Made by a program: the position numbers and the translations under genes. Positions 1 through 7,217 of a stretch of 29,640 nt of DNA are shown piece after piece. Numbering within the stretch: the first letter of the stretch is position 1; every line of letters begins with the position of its first letter. The notes under the pieces were generated by a model that was not told the DNA's origin, made no database searches, and saw only the letters and a list, made by a program, of their open reading frames with translations. The stretch spans positions 1 through 29,640 of the forward strand of contig CALUJT010000002.1 of NCBI GenBank assembly GCA_944321005.1. Direction: 5' to 3'. This DNA is from an uncultured Atopobiaceae bacterium (lineage in GTDB: Bacteria; Actinomycetota; Coriobacteriia; Coriobacteriales; Atopobiaceae).

Positions 1-513
1 GTGGAGAGCCTCGAGCGGCTGTGCCAGCAGCGCCGCGCGGTGGCAGCGGGGCCCGGCAGCCCCATCGCCGCGTCCGCCAAGCGCATCCTCATCACGGGCT
101 GCCCGGTGGGCGGCGTCATCAACAAGGTCGGCGCCACCATAGAGCGCAACGGCGGCGTGGTGGTCTGCGAGGACGACTGCTCCGGCGAGCGCACCAACCG
201 CTTCATGGTGGACGAGGACGCGCCGGACATCCTGCGCGCCATCGCCGAGCGCTACCTCAAGATCAACTGCTCCGTCATGACGCCCAACGACGACCGCTTT
301 GCCGCCACGCTGGAGATGGCGGAGAAGTACCGGGTGGACGGCGTGATCGAGTGCGTGCTCACGGCGTGCCACACCTTCAACGTGGAGTCCGCGCGGGTGG
401 AGCGCGCCGTGGAGGGCGCGGGCATCCCGTACATGAAGGTCGAGACCGACTACTCCGCCGGTGACGTGGGTCAGCTGGAGACGCGCATCGCGGCGTTTAT
501 CGAGACGCTGTAG
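1..513 (+). CDS. Double-cubane-cluster reductase / 2-hydroxyacyl-CoA dehydratase D-like subunit, C-terminal part
   Basis: This is the C-terminal ~170 residues of a protein of the HgdB/BcrC-FldB-like family (YjiM-like, 'double-cubane-cluster-containing anaerobic reductase'). Full-length members are roughly 380-420 residues, so the gene begins upstream of the window and the GTG at position 1 is probably internal. Visible family features are the GCPVGG turn, a CEDDCSG segment and a late CVLTACHTFN segment, whose cysteines fit iron-sulfur cluster ligation. The next gene, 8 bp downstream, is the matching ATPase activase, which supports a reductase/activase pair. Such pairs use ATP to send low-potential electrons to an Fe-S cluster. 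The substrate is unknown. The selenium genes directly downstream suggest a role in selenium or sulfur metabolism, which is an inference. A true 2-hydroxyacyl-CoA dehydratase subunit is the alternative, but no second subunit is visible. Confidence 0.8.
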   Translation: MESLERLCQQRRAVAAGPGSPIAASAKRILITGCPVGGVINKVGATIERNGGVVVCEDDCSGERTNRFMVDEDAPDILRAIAERYLKINCSVMTPNDDRFAATLEMAEKYRVDGVIECVLTACHTFNVESARVERAVEGAGIPYMKVETDYSAGDVGQLETRIAAFIETL

Positions 514-521
514 GGGGCGCG

Positions 522-1313
522 GTGACTGGCGAGAAGGACGTGACGTCCGGGCGCTTGGGCATGGGCGTGGACATCGGCTCCACGGCTACGAAGGTTGCCG
601 TGGTTGACGCCCGCGGCAACCTCGTGCGCACCGAGCTCATGCCCACTGGCTACTCCAGCGCGGACGCCGCCGAGCGCGCCCGCGCCGCCCTGATGAAAGG
701 GGACAGCCCCTTTTCATCGGCGTGCGTGGTGGCAACGGGCTACGGGCGCGTGGCGGTGCCGTATGCGGACAAGGTGGTGACGGAGATCACGTGCCACGGG
801 CGCGGTGCCGCGAGGATCTTTGGCCCGGAGGGCACCGTGATCGACGTGGGCGGCCAGGACACCAAGGTCATCCGCCTGAGGGGCGGTCGCGTGACCAAGT
901 TCGTGATGAACGACAAGTGCGCGGCGGGCACGGGGCGCTTCCTGGAGATCATGGCCGACCGGCTGGGCGTGAGCCACGACGAGCTGGCCGCGCTGGCGCG
1001 CGCCGGGGAGCCCACGCAGATCACCAGCATGTGCACGGTCTTCGCGGAGAGCGAGGTCATCGGCCTCGTGGGTCGCGGCGAGCCGCGCGAGAACATCGCG
1101 CGCGGCGTAATCGAGAGCGTGGTGGGGCGCGTGGCCACGCTCGTGGGGTCCGCGGGCGGCGCGGCGCCGTACTATCTCACGGGCGGCCTCTGCGACAACG
1201 AATACGTGGTGGAGCGCCTTGGCGAGCGGCTCGGCGCGCGCGTGTCCACGTGTCCGGAGGCGCGCTACGCGGGCGCCCTCGGTGCGGCGCTCGTGGCGCT
1301 GGAGCTTGGGTAG
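522..1313 (+). CDS. Acyl-CoA dehydratase activase-type ATPase (BcrAD/BadFG/HgdC family, YjiL-like)
   Basis: This 263-residue ASKHA-fold ATPase activates the preceding reductase by ATP-driven electron transfer from a [4Fe-4S] cluster held between two subunits. The phosphate-binding loop DIGSTATK is at residues 17-24 and GGQDTK at about 110-115. The cluster cysteines are C133 (NDKCAAGTGRF) and C171 (SMCTVF). Length is normal for the family. The GTG start lies 8 bp after the reductase stop. Residues 58-66 (MKGDSPFSS) are encoded by a copy of the dispersed palindrome at 692-718, which lengthens a surface loop without changing frame. A GAGAAGRAC motif sits in codons 4-6. Family assignment is firm; the physiological partner is inferred from adjacency. 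Confidence 0.9.
   Translation: MTGEKDVTSGRLGMGVDIGSTATKVAVVDARGNLVRTELMPTGYSSADAAERARAALMKGDSPFSSACVVATGYGRVAVPYADKVVTEITCHGRGAARIFGPEGTVIDVGGQDTKVIRLRGGRVTKFVMNDKCAAGTGRFLEIMADRLGVSHDELAALARAGEPTQITSMCTVFAESEVIGLVGRGEPRENIARGVIESVVGRVATLVGSAGGAAPYYLTGGLCDNEYVVERLGERLGARVSTCPEARYAGALGAALVALELG
692..718 (+). repeat. Dispersed palindrome copy inside the activase gene
   Basis: Arms GATGAAAGGGG and CCCCTTTTCATC flank an ACAG loop, giving a hairpin with one bulged base. It belongs to the same broad family as the elements at 2307, 6436, 9874 and 25959 (GGGACAG core). It lies wholly within the open gene and reads through in frame. Confidence 0.7.
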
Positions 1314-1386
1314 GCTGTACGAGACGCAGCCGGGCGTTCTTCTCGCCCGACGCAGGAGGGCCCGCAGGGGCCGGATGGGAGCGAAC

Positions 1387-2037
1387 ATGGCAGAGACGGT
1401 TCTCACGATCGATGCGCGGGGCGAGGCGTGCCCCATCCCCGTGGTGCGCACGCTCAAGGCGCTCGCGGCGCTCGGGGGCCCGGGCAGCGTGGAGACGCTC
1501 GTGGACAACCAGATCGCGGTGCAGAACCTCACCCGCATGGGGGAGGGCAAGGGCTGCACGGTGACGAGCGAGCGCCTGGGCGAGAAGGAGTGGCGCGTGA
1601 CCGTGACGGCCTCGGCGGCGCTGGCGGTCAGCGACGCGGAGGCGGAGTCGGCGACGTGCGAGGTGCCGGCGACGGGCGTAGTTCCGGCCGCGCCCGCGCG
1701 GAAGAACGTGGTGGTGGCCATCACGTCCGAGTGCATGGGCACCGGTGACGACGTCCTGGGGCGCAAGCTCATGGGAAGCTTCGTGTACTCCCTCACGCAG
1801 CTCGAGGAGCTGCCGGCGTGCGTGTTGCTCTACAACGGCGGCGCGCACCTCAGCTGCGAGGGGTCGGCGGCGCTCGAGGACCTGCGGGGACTGGCCGGCG
1901 CCGGCGTGGAGATCCTCACCTGCGGCACCTGCCTCGACCACTACGGCATCGCGGACACGCTGGCTGTGGGCGAGGTCACCAACATGTACGTGATCGCGCA
2001 GCGGCTCACGGGCGCGAGCCTCGTGGTGAGGCCGTAG
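1387..2037 (+). CDS. yedF: Selenium metabolism sulfurtransferase-like protein YedF (TusA-DsrE fusion)
   Basis: The 216-residue protein has an N-terminal TusA/SirA domain with the CPIP motif (C15) and a C-terminal DsrE-like domain from about residue 105. The DsrE part carries the TSECMGTGDD segment, GGAHLSCEG and LTCGTCLDHY. This architecture matches the YedF family linked to SelD-dependent selenium use without selenocysteine (Haft and Self, selenium-dependent molybdenum hydroxylases). It probably carries a persulfide or selenide on cysteine. ATG 1387 is chosen because GGGAG ends 5 bp before it; an in-frame ATG at 1375 is the alternative. The next gene, DUF3343, is a frequent partner. A GAGAAGRAC motif lies in the 73-bp gap upstream (1336-1344, reverse orientation). 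Confidence 0.9.
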   Translation: MAETVLTIDARGEACPIPVVRTLKALAALGGPGSVETLVDNQIAVQNLTRMGEGKGCTVTSERLGEKEWRVTVTASAALAVSDAEAESATCEVPATGVVPAAPARKNVVVAITSECMGTGDDVLGRKLMGSFVYSLTQLEELPACVLLYNGGAHLSCEGSAALEDLRGLAGAGVEILTCGTCLDHYGIADTLAVGEVTNMYVIAQRLTGASLVVRP

Positions 2038-2052
2038 GAACGGCGGTCGGTG

Positions 2053-2310
2053 ATGGCACGCGTGCGGGTGCCCTCCCTGGTGGTGACGTTTCCCACCACG
2101 GCGGCGGCGATGTCATGCGAGGAGTGCTGCGAGCGGCGGGGCCTCCCCGGCCGGATGATTCCGGTGCCCGGGGAGGTCGCGGCGGGCTGCGGTCTGGCGT
2201 GGAAGGCTGCCGCGGGGGACCGCGACGAGCTCGTCGCGGCGCTGGACGCCGACGGCGTCCCCGTGGAGGGCATGACCGTGATCGAGCTGCTCGAGTTCCG
2301 AACCGGTTGA
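2053..2310 (+). CDS. DUF3343 putative Se/S carrier-like protein
   Basis: This small protein of 85 residues belongs to DUF3343, annotated in databases as putative Se/S carrier protein-like. Diagnostic features are the opening hydrophobic strand ending in TFPTTAAA, a CEECC cluster at the start of helix 1, and the GRMIPVPGEVAAGCGLAWK block. The cysteines make a carrier role for reduced sulfur or selenium plausible, but I know of no biochemical proof. GTG at 2050 is an alternative start with AGGA 9-10 bp upstream. It lies 15 bp after yedF. Its stop codon TGA (2308-2310) is part of the TTGACA end of the 64-bp palindrome, so the repeat inserted at, or supplies, the gene's end. Confidence 0.8.
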   Translation: MARVRVPSLVVTFPTTAAAMSCEECCERRGLPGRMIPVPGEVAAGCGLAWKAAAGDRDELVAALDADGVPVEGMTVIELLEFRTG

Positions 2311-2370
2311 CAGGGGGACAGTCCCTTTGTCACGTTACGTAACGTGACAAAGGGACTGTCCCCCTGTCAA
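2307..2370. repeat. Perfect 64-bp palindrome (REPIN-like)
   Basis: The two 32-nt halves (2307-2338 and 2339-2370) are exact reverse complements, with TTGACA/TGTCAA ends. Each half is itself a hairpin, because TGACAGGGGGAC can pair with GTCCCTTTGTCA allowing G-U pairs. It fills the gap between DUF3343 and the desulfurase gene. The left half reappears at 9874-9904 with one change. Transcribed RNA would form a very stable stem and could affect expression of the downstream genes. Confidence 0.9.
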
Positions 2371-2389
2371 TCAGAAGGGCGTGGGGTCG

Positions 2390-3538
2390 ATGATCTACCT
2401 GGACAACGCGGCGACGACGATGCACAAGCCGCGCGAGGTCGTGGACGCGGTGGCGGCTGCGATGTGCTCGCTCGGCAACGCGGGGCGCGGGGCGTCCGCC
2501 GGTGCGCTCGACGCGGGCCGCGTGGCGCTGCGCTGCCGCGAGGCGGTGGCGCGCCTCCTGGGATGCCCGCGCGCCGACCACGTGTGCTTCTCCGCCAACT
2601 CCACGGCCGCGCTCAACGCGGCGCTGTCCGGCCTGGTGGGGCAGGGCGACCGCGTGGTAACCACGGTCCTGGAGCACAACTCCGTGCTGCGCCCGCTCGC
2701 GCGCCTGGCGGACGAGCGCGGCGCCGAGGTGGCCTACGTGGGCTGCGACGCGCACGGGCTCCTGGATATGGCGGAGCTCGAGCGCCTGGTCGTGCCCGGC
2801 ACGCGCCTCGTGGCGGTGACGCACGGCTCCAACGTGACGGGCAACCTCGTGGACGTTGCGCGTGTGGCAGAGATCGCGCACGCTGCGGGGGCGCTCGTGG
2901 TGGCGGACGCGTCGCAGACGGCGGGCTCCGCACCCGTGGACATGGTCGCCATGGGGCTCGACGTGGTCTGCTTCACCGGGCACAAGGGTCTCATGGGACC
3001 ACAGGGCACGGGCGGCATGGCGGTCGCTGAGGGCGTGGACGTGCGCCCCTGGGCGGAGGGCGGCTCGGGCGTGCACTCGTTCGAGCGGCGCCACCCCCTG
3101 GAGTGGCCCACGCGCATGGAGGCAGGGACGCTCAACTGCCACGGCCTCGCGGGCCTTCTCGCAGGGATCGAGTACATCGAGAAGAACGGGGGGCCCGCTG
3201 CGGTGGGCGCGCGCGAGCACGAGCTCGCGCGGCGGCTCTACGAGGGCGTGCGCGGTGTGCCGGGCGTCACCGTGTACGGCGCCTGGGAGGCGGACCCCGC
3301 GCTCTGCGGCAGCATCGTGGCACTCAACGTGGACGGGCTCGACTCCGCCGAGGTGGCGGACGCGCTCTCCGAGGGTTGGGGCGTCGCCTGCCGCGCCGGC
3401 GCCCACTGCGCGCCGCTCATGCATCGGGCCCTGGGGACGGAGCGTCGCGGAATCGTGCGCCTGAGCTGCGGTTGGTTCAATACCGAGGATGAGATCGACA
3501 CGGTCGTGGCGGCGGTGCGGGAGATTGCCGCAGGGTGA
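2390..3538 (+). CDS. Cysteine desulfurase family protein of the selenium/molybdenum hydroxylase type (class V aminotransferase)
   Basis: This 382-residue PLP enzyme resembles the EF2568-type cysteine desulfurase family (TIGR01977) that co-occurs with selenium-dependent molybdenum hydroxylase genes. It begins with the family-typical MIYLDNAATT. The PLP lysine is K199 in FTGHKGLMGP, and the ASQTAG segment precedes it. The likely catalytic cysteine is C340 in RAGAHCAP, as in the SufS/CsdB type; C334 is nearby. It would release sulfur from cysteine, or selenium from selenocysteine, as a persulfide or perselenide for YedF, DUF3343 or the XdhC domain. ATG 2390 fits the family N terminus; an upstream in-frame GTG at 2381 is possible. 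A GAGAAGAAC motif lies in the gene at 3179. Confidence 0.9.
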   Translation: MIYLDNAATTMHKPREVVDAVAAAMCSLGNAGRGASAGALDAGRVALRCREAVARLLGCPRADHVCFSANSTAALNAALSGLVGQGDRVVTTVLEHNSVLRPLARLADERGAEVAYVGCDAHGLLDMAELERLVVPGTRLVAVTHGSNVTGNLVDVARVAEIAHAAGALVVADASQTAGSAPVDMVAMGLDVVCFTGHKGLMGPQGTGGMAVAEGVDVRPWAEGGSGVHSFERRHPLEWPTRMEAGTLNCHGLAGLLAGIEYIEKNGGPAAVGAREHELARRLYEGVRGVPGVTVYGAWEADPALCGSIVALNVDGLDSAEVADALSEGWGVACRAGAHCAPLMHRALGTERRGIVRLSCGWFNTEDEIDTVVAAVREIAAG

Positions 3539-3592
3539 GGGCCGCAGCTTGAGTGCCCGCGTCGCGCGAATCGAGCCGTCCGGGGGCGGTTG

Positions 3593-3610
3593 GGCGCCGC
3601 CGGCGGCGCC
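3593..3610 (+). terminator. GC-rich 18-bp palindrome, possible terminator
   Basis: GGCGCCGCCGGCGGCGCC is a perfect palindrome 55 bp after the desulfurase stop, followed about 15 nt later by a short T run (CTTTTT, 3625-3630). It may end the first transcription unit. The T tract is too distant for a classical intrinsic terminator. Confidence 0.35.
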
Positions 3611-3637
3611 GCTCGCCAGGGCAGACTTTTTGTAAGC

Positions 3638-3643
3638 TATACT
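3638..3643 (+). promoter_or_regulatory. Candidate -10 box for the yqeB-mod-moa operon
   Basis: TATACT stands out in an otherwise GC-rich gap, about 80 bp before the start codon. No clear -35 box is visible. The ModE-box-like palindrome begins 30 bp downstream, a position where a bound repressor would block the polymerase. Confidence 0.4.
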
Positions 3644-3672
3644 CACTCAATGGAATCAGATGGTACGGGCAG

Positions 3673-3700
3673 AGCGTTATATTTTTGAAAATATAACGCT
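3673..3700. promoter_or_regulatory. ModE-box-like operator
   Basis: This is a perfect 28-bp dyad: AGCGTTATATTTT, TG centre, AAAATATAACGCT. Its core reads CGTTATAT-N8-ATATAACG, which matches the layout and spacing of the molybdate-responsive ModE operator known upstream of E. coli modABC. It sits just ahead of yqeB-xdhC and modABC. A molybdate-dependent repressor would therefore be expected to control molybdate uptake and cofactor synthesis here. No ModE gene is present in the window. Confidence 0.65.
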
Positions 3701-3720
3701 GGCGAGGGGGAATGCGGACG

Positions 3721-5547
3721 ATGCTGGTCGTTATTCGCGGAGCGGGGGACATCGCCTCGGGCATAGCGCTGCGCCTCTTCCGTGCGGGCATGCAGGTGGT
3801 GATGTGCGACCTCGCGGTCCCCACGTCCATCCGACGGACCGTGTGCTTCTCGGAGGCAATACGTCTGGGCGAGGTCTGCGTGGAGGACGTTCGCGGCGTG
3901 CTGTGCGAGAGCGCGGCGTCAGCGCTCGGGGAGGCTGCCGCCGGCAACGTGGCGGTTCTGGTGGACCCGGCTGCTCGCTGCGTGGAAGAGCTTCGCCCGG
4001 GAGTCCTCGTGGACGCGATTCTGGCAAAGCGCAATCTGGGCACCGCGCGCGACATGGCGCCGGTGGTGGTGGGCGTGGGACCGGGCTTCACCGCCCAGGT
4101 GGACTGCGACGCCGCCGTGGAGACCATGCGCGGCCACTACCTGGGGCGCGTCTACTACGACGGCTCGCCGATCCCCAACACGGCCGTGCCCGGGCTCATT
4201 GGCGGCTACGCGGGCGAGCGTGTGATGCGCGCGCCGGCTGACGGCGTCTTCGAGCCCTGCGTGGAGATAGGCGCGCAGGTCAAGGCTGGTGACGTCTGCG
4301 CCACCGTGAACGGTGAGCCAATGCGCGCGACCATCGACGGCGTGGTGCGCGGCCTTCTCCAGGCGGGCGTGCCCGTGCGCGAGGGCATGAAGTCCGGGGA
4401 CGTGGACCCGCGCTGCCACCCGGAGTACATCCGCAGCTCTTCCGACAAGGCGCTGGCCGTGGGCGGCGGCGTACTGGAGGCGATCCTCTCGCTCTCCGGT
4501 GCGCTGAGCGGCACGGAAGCCGTGCGCGAAGGAGCCGGACGTGCCGAGAAGAACGCGGCGCCCGCGACCGCCAGCGGGTCGACCCTCTCGGACGTCGCCC
4601 TCGTCGACGCCGTAACGGCCGAGCTCGCCGCTGGCGGGACCGTGGGGCTTGCGAGCCTGCTCGCCACGCGCGGCTCGATGCCGCGGCACGAGGGCGCGCG
4701 CCTCGCCGTGACGGCAGACGGGCGCCTGCTCGGGACCGTCGGCGGGGGCGCGATGGAGCAGATCGCGATCGAGCGCGCCCGGGCGGCGCGCGACGGGGGC
4801 GCTGCGAGCCTCGAGTGGGTGACGAGCAGCCGGAGCGACATGGCCTGCGGCGGGGACGCCCTGCTCGCCGTGCGCGCGCTCGCTCCCGACGACCTGCCCG
4901 TTCTTCTCGCCCTGAAGGGGGTTCTGGAGGCCGGCGGAACGGCGGTGCTCAGGGAGGACTGGTCCGACCCCTCCGCGCCCGTCATGAGCATCGCGGAAGA
5001 CTCGTGTCCGTCTGGCGCGCGCTGGGACGAAGCTTCCGGCATCTATCGTGAAAGCGTCGCTTCACCAAGCGGGCTTCACGTCTTCGGCGCCGGGCACGTG
5101 GGCGCGGCCCTCGTGGGGATGGCAGCCGCCGCGGGCTTCGAGTGCTACGTCTACGACGACCGCCCGGAGCTCGCCACGGCGGAGCGCCTCCCGCTGGCGG
5201 CATCCGTGACCTGCGGCTCGTTCGAGGAGCTGGCTGCATCCGCGCCCATCGGCCCACGCGATTTCGTCGTCGTGCTCACGCACGGGCATGTCCACGACGA
5301 GGCTGTTCTTCTCGCCGTTCTTACACGTGACGTACAGCCCGCGTACGTGGGCTGCATCGGGAGTCGCCGCAAGTCCGCCCTCGCGCGCGAGCACCTCGCT
5401 GTCACGGGGGTGCCGCAGGGGCGCGTGGACGCCGTGGCCATGCCCATAGGCGAGGCCATCGGCGCCGTCACGCCGGCGGAGATCGCCGTGTCGATTCTTG
5501 CCCAGCTGGTCAGTCGTCGTGCGCAGCTGCGCGCGGCAAGGGGATAG
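3721..5547 (+). CDS. YqeB-XdhC fusion: selenium-dependent molybdenum hydroxylase maturation protein
   Basis: This protein (608 residues from ATG 3721) joins two maturation factors. Residues ~1-263 are YqeB (EF2563 type), beginning VVIRGAGDIASGIA with a Rossmann-like glycine motif and containing YYDGSPIPNT and a short biotinyl-lipoyl-like stretch (APADGVF...GAQVKAGD). After a linker of about 25 residues, ~290-600 is an XdhC/CoxI protein with the N-terminal LLATRGSMPRHEGA block, CGG, and the Rossmann part GLHVFGAGHVG. XdhC proteins bind and sulfurate the pterin cofactor before insertion into xanthine dehydrogenase-type enzymes. YqeB is a marker of the selenium-dependent version. The two are normally separate genes. 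ATG 3721 has AGGGGG 10 bp upstream; ATG 3712 is in frame but too close to it. Confidence 0.9.
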   Translation: MLVVIRGAGDIASGIALRLFRAGMQVVMCDLAVPTSIRRTVCFSEAIRLGEVCVEDVRGVLCESAASALGEAAAGNVAVLVDPAARCVEELRPGVLVDAILAKRNLGTARDMAPVVVGVGPGFTAQVDCDAAVETMRGHYLGRVYYDGSPIPNTAVPGLIGGYAGERVMRAPADGVFEPCVEIGAQVKAGDVCATVNGEPMRATIDGVVRGLLQAGVPVREGMKSGDVDPRCHPEYIRSSSDKALAVGGGVLEAILSLSGALSGTEAVREGAGRAEKNAAPATASGSTLSDVALVDAVTAELAAGGTVGLASLLATRGSMPRHEGARLAVTADGRLLGTVGGGAMEQIAIERARAARDGGAASLEWVTSSRSDMACGGDALLAVRALAPDDLPVLLALKGVLEAGGTAVLREDWSDPSAPVMSIAEDSCPSGARWDEASGIYRESVASPSGLHVFGAGHVGAALVGMAAAAGFECYVYDDRPELATAERLPLAASVTCGSFEELAASAPIGPRDFVVVLTHGHVHDEAVLLAVLTRDVQPAYVGCIGSRRKSALAREHLAVTGVPQGRVDAVAMPIGEAIGAVTPAEIAVSILAQLVSRRAQLRAARG

Positions 5548-5557
5548 GGGGAGCATC

Positions 5558-6436
5558 ATGACGGCAATGACCAGAAGGGGCCTCTTCAGGAGCGCGGCCG
5601 GGGCGAGCGCGATGCTCCTTGCCGCGAGCGTCACCGCGTGCGACGCCGCGGGGCCCGCCGCGGACTCCGGAGAGCCCAGCGCCGCCGCGGAGACGTCAAC
5701 GATCACCGTCTTTGCCGCGGCCTCCCTGGAGGAGAGCCTCACCAAGGCGGGCGGGCTCTTCACGGACGCCAACCCGCAGTACGAGCTCAGCTTCAACTTT
5801 GATTCCTCGGGCACGCTCAAGACGCAGATCGAGGAGGGGGCCGCGTGCGACGTCTTCATCTCCGCGGGCCAGCTCCAGATGAATCAGCTCGACGCCGAGG
5901 ACACCACGGGCGACAACGTGGACAGCCTGGACTTTATTGACTCGGCGAGCCGCTTTGACATCCTGGAGAACAAGGTGGCGCTGGCGGTGCCGGAGGGCAA
6001 TCCCAAGGGCATCGAGGGCTTCGACCAGCTGGCCGAGCTCCTGCGCGCGGGCGACGTCTTCATGGCCATGGGCAACGCGGACGTTCCCGTGGGCCAGTAC
6101 ACCCAGGCCATCCTGGAGTTCTACGGGCTGGACGAGGCCGCGCTCGCGCAGGCGGGCTGCATCACCTACGGCTCCAACGTGAAGGAGGTCACCTCGCAGG
6201 TCTCCGAGGCAACCGTGGACTGCGGCGTGATCTACCAGACGGACGCCTTCTCCGCCGGGCTCAAGGTGGTGGACGAGGCCACGGCGGACATGTGCGGGCA
6301 GGTGGTCTACCCGGCGGCGGCCCTGCGCGAGGCGCCCAACCCGGACGGCGCCGCCGCGCTCCTGGAGTTCCTTCGCGGGGAGGAGGCATCCGCGTGCTTC
6401 GAGGAGGTCGGCTTCACCCCGCTGGCCGAGGCGTAG
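5558..6436 (+). CDS. modA: Molybdate ABC transporter substrate-binding lipoprotein
   Basis: This 292-residue protein is the periplasmic-type molybdate binder, anchored as a lipoprotein. The signal peptide has TRRGLFR, which may be a twin-arginine signal, then a hydrophobic core and the lipobox VTAC (Cys at about 24). The mature part opens ITVFAAASLEESL, followed by FNFDSSGTLKTQI and GAACDVFISA, the ModA pattern of oxyanion-binding loops. GGGGGAG before ATG 5558 decides the start; the gene lies 10 bp after the YqeB-XdhC stop. modB and modC follow. Specificity for molybdate rather than tungstate is inferred from context. Confidence 0.93.
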   Translation: MTAMTRRGLFRSAAGASAMLLAASVTACDAAGPAADSGEPSAAAETSTITVFAAASLEESLTKAGGLFTDANPQYELSFNFDSSGTLKTQIEEGAACDVFISAGQLQMNQLDAEDTTGDNVDSLDFIDSASRFDILENKVALAVPEGNPKGIEGFDQLAELLRAGDVFMAMGNADVPVGQYTQAILEFYGLDEAALAQAGCITYGSNVKEVTSQVSEATVDCGVIYQTDAFSAGLKVVDEATADMCGQVVYPAAALREAPNPDGAAALLEFLRGEEASACFEEVGFTPLAEA

Positions 6437-6510
6437 TCTGCAAATTGGGGACAGTCCCCAATTCACATAAGACTTTTCTGCAAATTGGGAACTGTCCCCA
6501 ATTTGCAGAC
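6436..6510. repeat. Composite palindromic element between modA and modB
   Basis: The 20-nt outer arms 6436-6455 and 6491-6510 are exact reverse complements. Inside lies AATTGGGGAC-A-GTCCCCAATT (6443-6463), itself a perfect hairpin; a less perfect copy is at 6483-6503. It belongs to the GGGACAGTCCC-core family. It fills the modA-modB gap and could lower expression of modBC relative to modA or protect the upstream mRNA. Confidence 0.85.
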
Positions 6511-6521
6511 GAAGGGGGACG

Positions 6522-7217
6522 ATGGACTGGTACCCGCTCATAAACTCGCTGCGCATCGCCGCCGTCGCTACGGTGGTGGTCTTCTTCGCGGGCGTCTGGC
6601 TCGCCAACCTCGTGGCGCGCGCGCCGCGGGCCGTGAAGGGCGTGCTCGACGTTGTGCTCACGCTGCCGCTGGTGCTGCCGCCCACGGTGGTGGGCTACCT
6701 GCTGCTCATTCTCCTGGGGCCGCGCCGCCCGCTCGGCGCGCTTGCGGCGGAGCTCCTGGACGTGCGCCTCACGATGGTGTGGTACGCGGCGGTCTTCGCC
6801 ACCGTGGTGGTGAGCTTCCCGCTCATGTACCGCACGGCGCGCGGGGCCTTCGAGTCCTTCGACGAGACGCTTGCGGACGCCGCCCGCACGCTCGGCCACT
6901 CCGAGCGCTGGGTCTTCTGGCGCGTGAAGATGCCGTGCTGCGCGCAGGGGATCGTGGCCGGCGCCGTGCTCGCGTTCGCGCGGGCGCTCGGCGAGTACGG
7001 CGCCACGTCTATGCTCTGCGGCTACACCCCCGGCTCCACGGCCACGGTGGCGACGACGGTCTACCAGCTCTGGCGCACCGGGGACGACGCGGGCGCCCTC
7101 ACGTGGGTGCTCGTGAACCTGGCGATCTCCGCGGTGGTCCTTCTCGCCCTCAACTGGTTCGAGGCGTACGGGCGCGGGGCCGGCACGGCGCGGGCGAGAA
7201 GGACGGTGGCGCGGTGA
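6522..7217 (+). CDS. modB: Molybdate ABC transporter permease
   Basis: This 231-residue inner-membrane permease belongs to the ModB/CysT family. It starts MDWYPLINSLRIA, typical for ModB. About five membrane segments are visible, including 9-27, 41-63 and the C-terminal VNLAISAVVLLAL. The coupling loop (EAA motif) is DAARTLGHSERWVFWRVKMP followed by GALGEYG-like ARALGEYGA, where it contacts ModC. AGGGGG precedes the ATG. Its stop overlaps the GTG start of modC, so the two are translationally coupled. A GAGAAGRAC motif occurs in both orientations near its 3' end (7137 reverse, 7196 forward). Confidence 0.93.
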   Translation: MDWYPLINSLRIAAVATVVVFFAGVWLANLVARAPRAVKGVLDVVLTLPLVLPPTVVGYLLLILLGPRRPLGALAAELLDVRLTMVWYAAVFATVVVSFPLMYRTARGAFESFDETLADAARTLGHSERWVFWRVKMPCCAQGIVAGAVLAFARALGEYGATSMLCGYTPGSTATVATTVYQLWRTGDDAGALTWVLVNLAISAVVLLALNWFEAYGRGAGTARARRTVAR

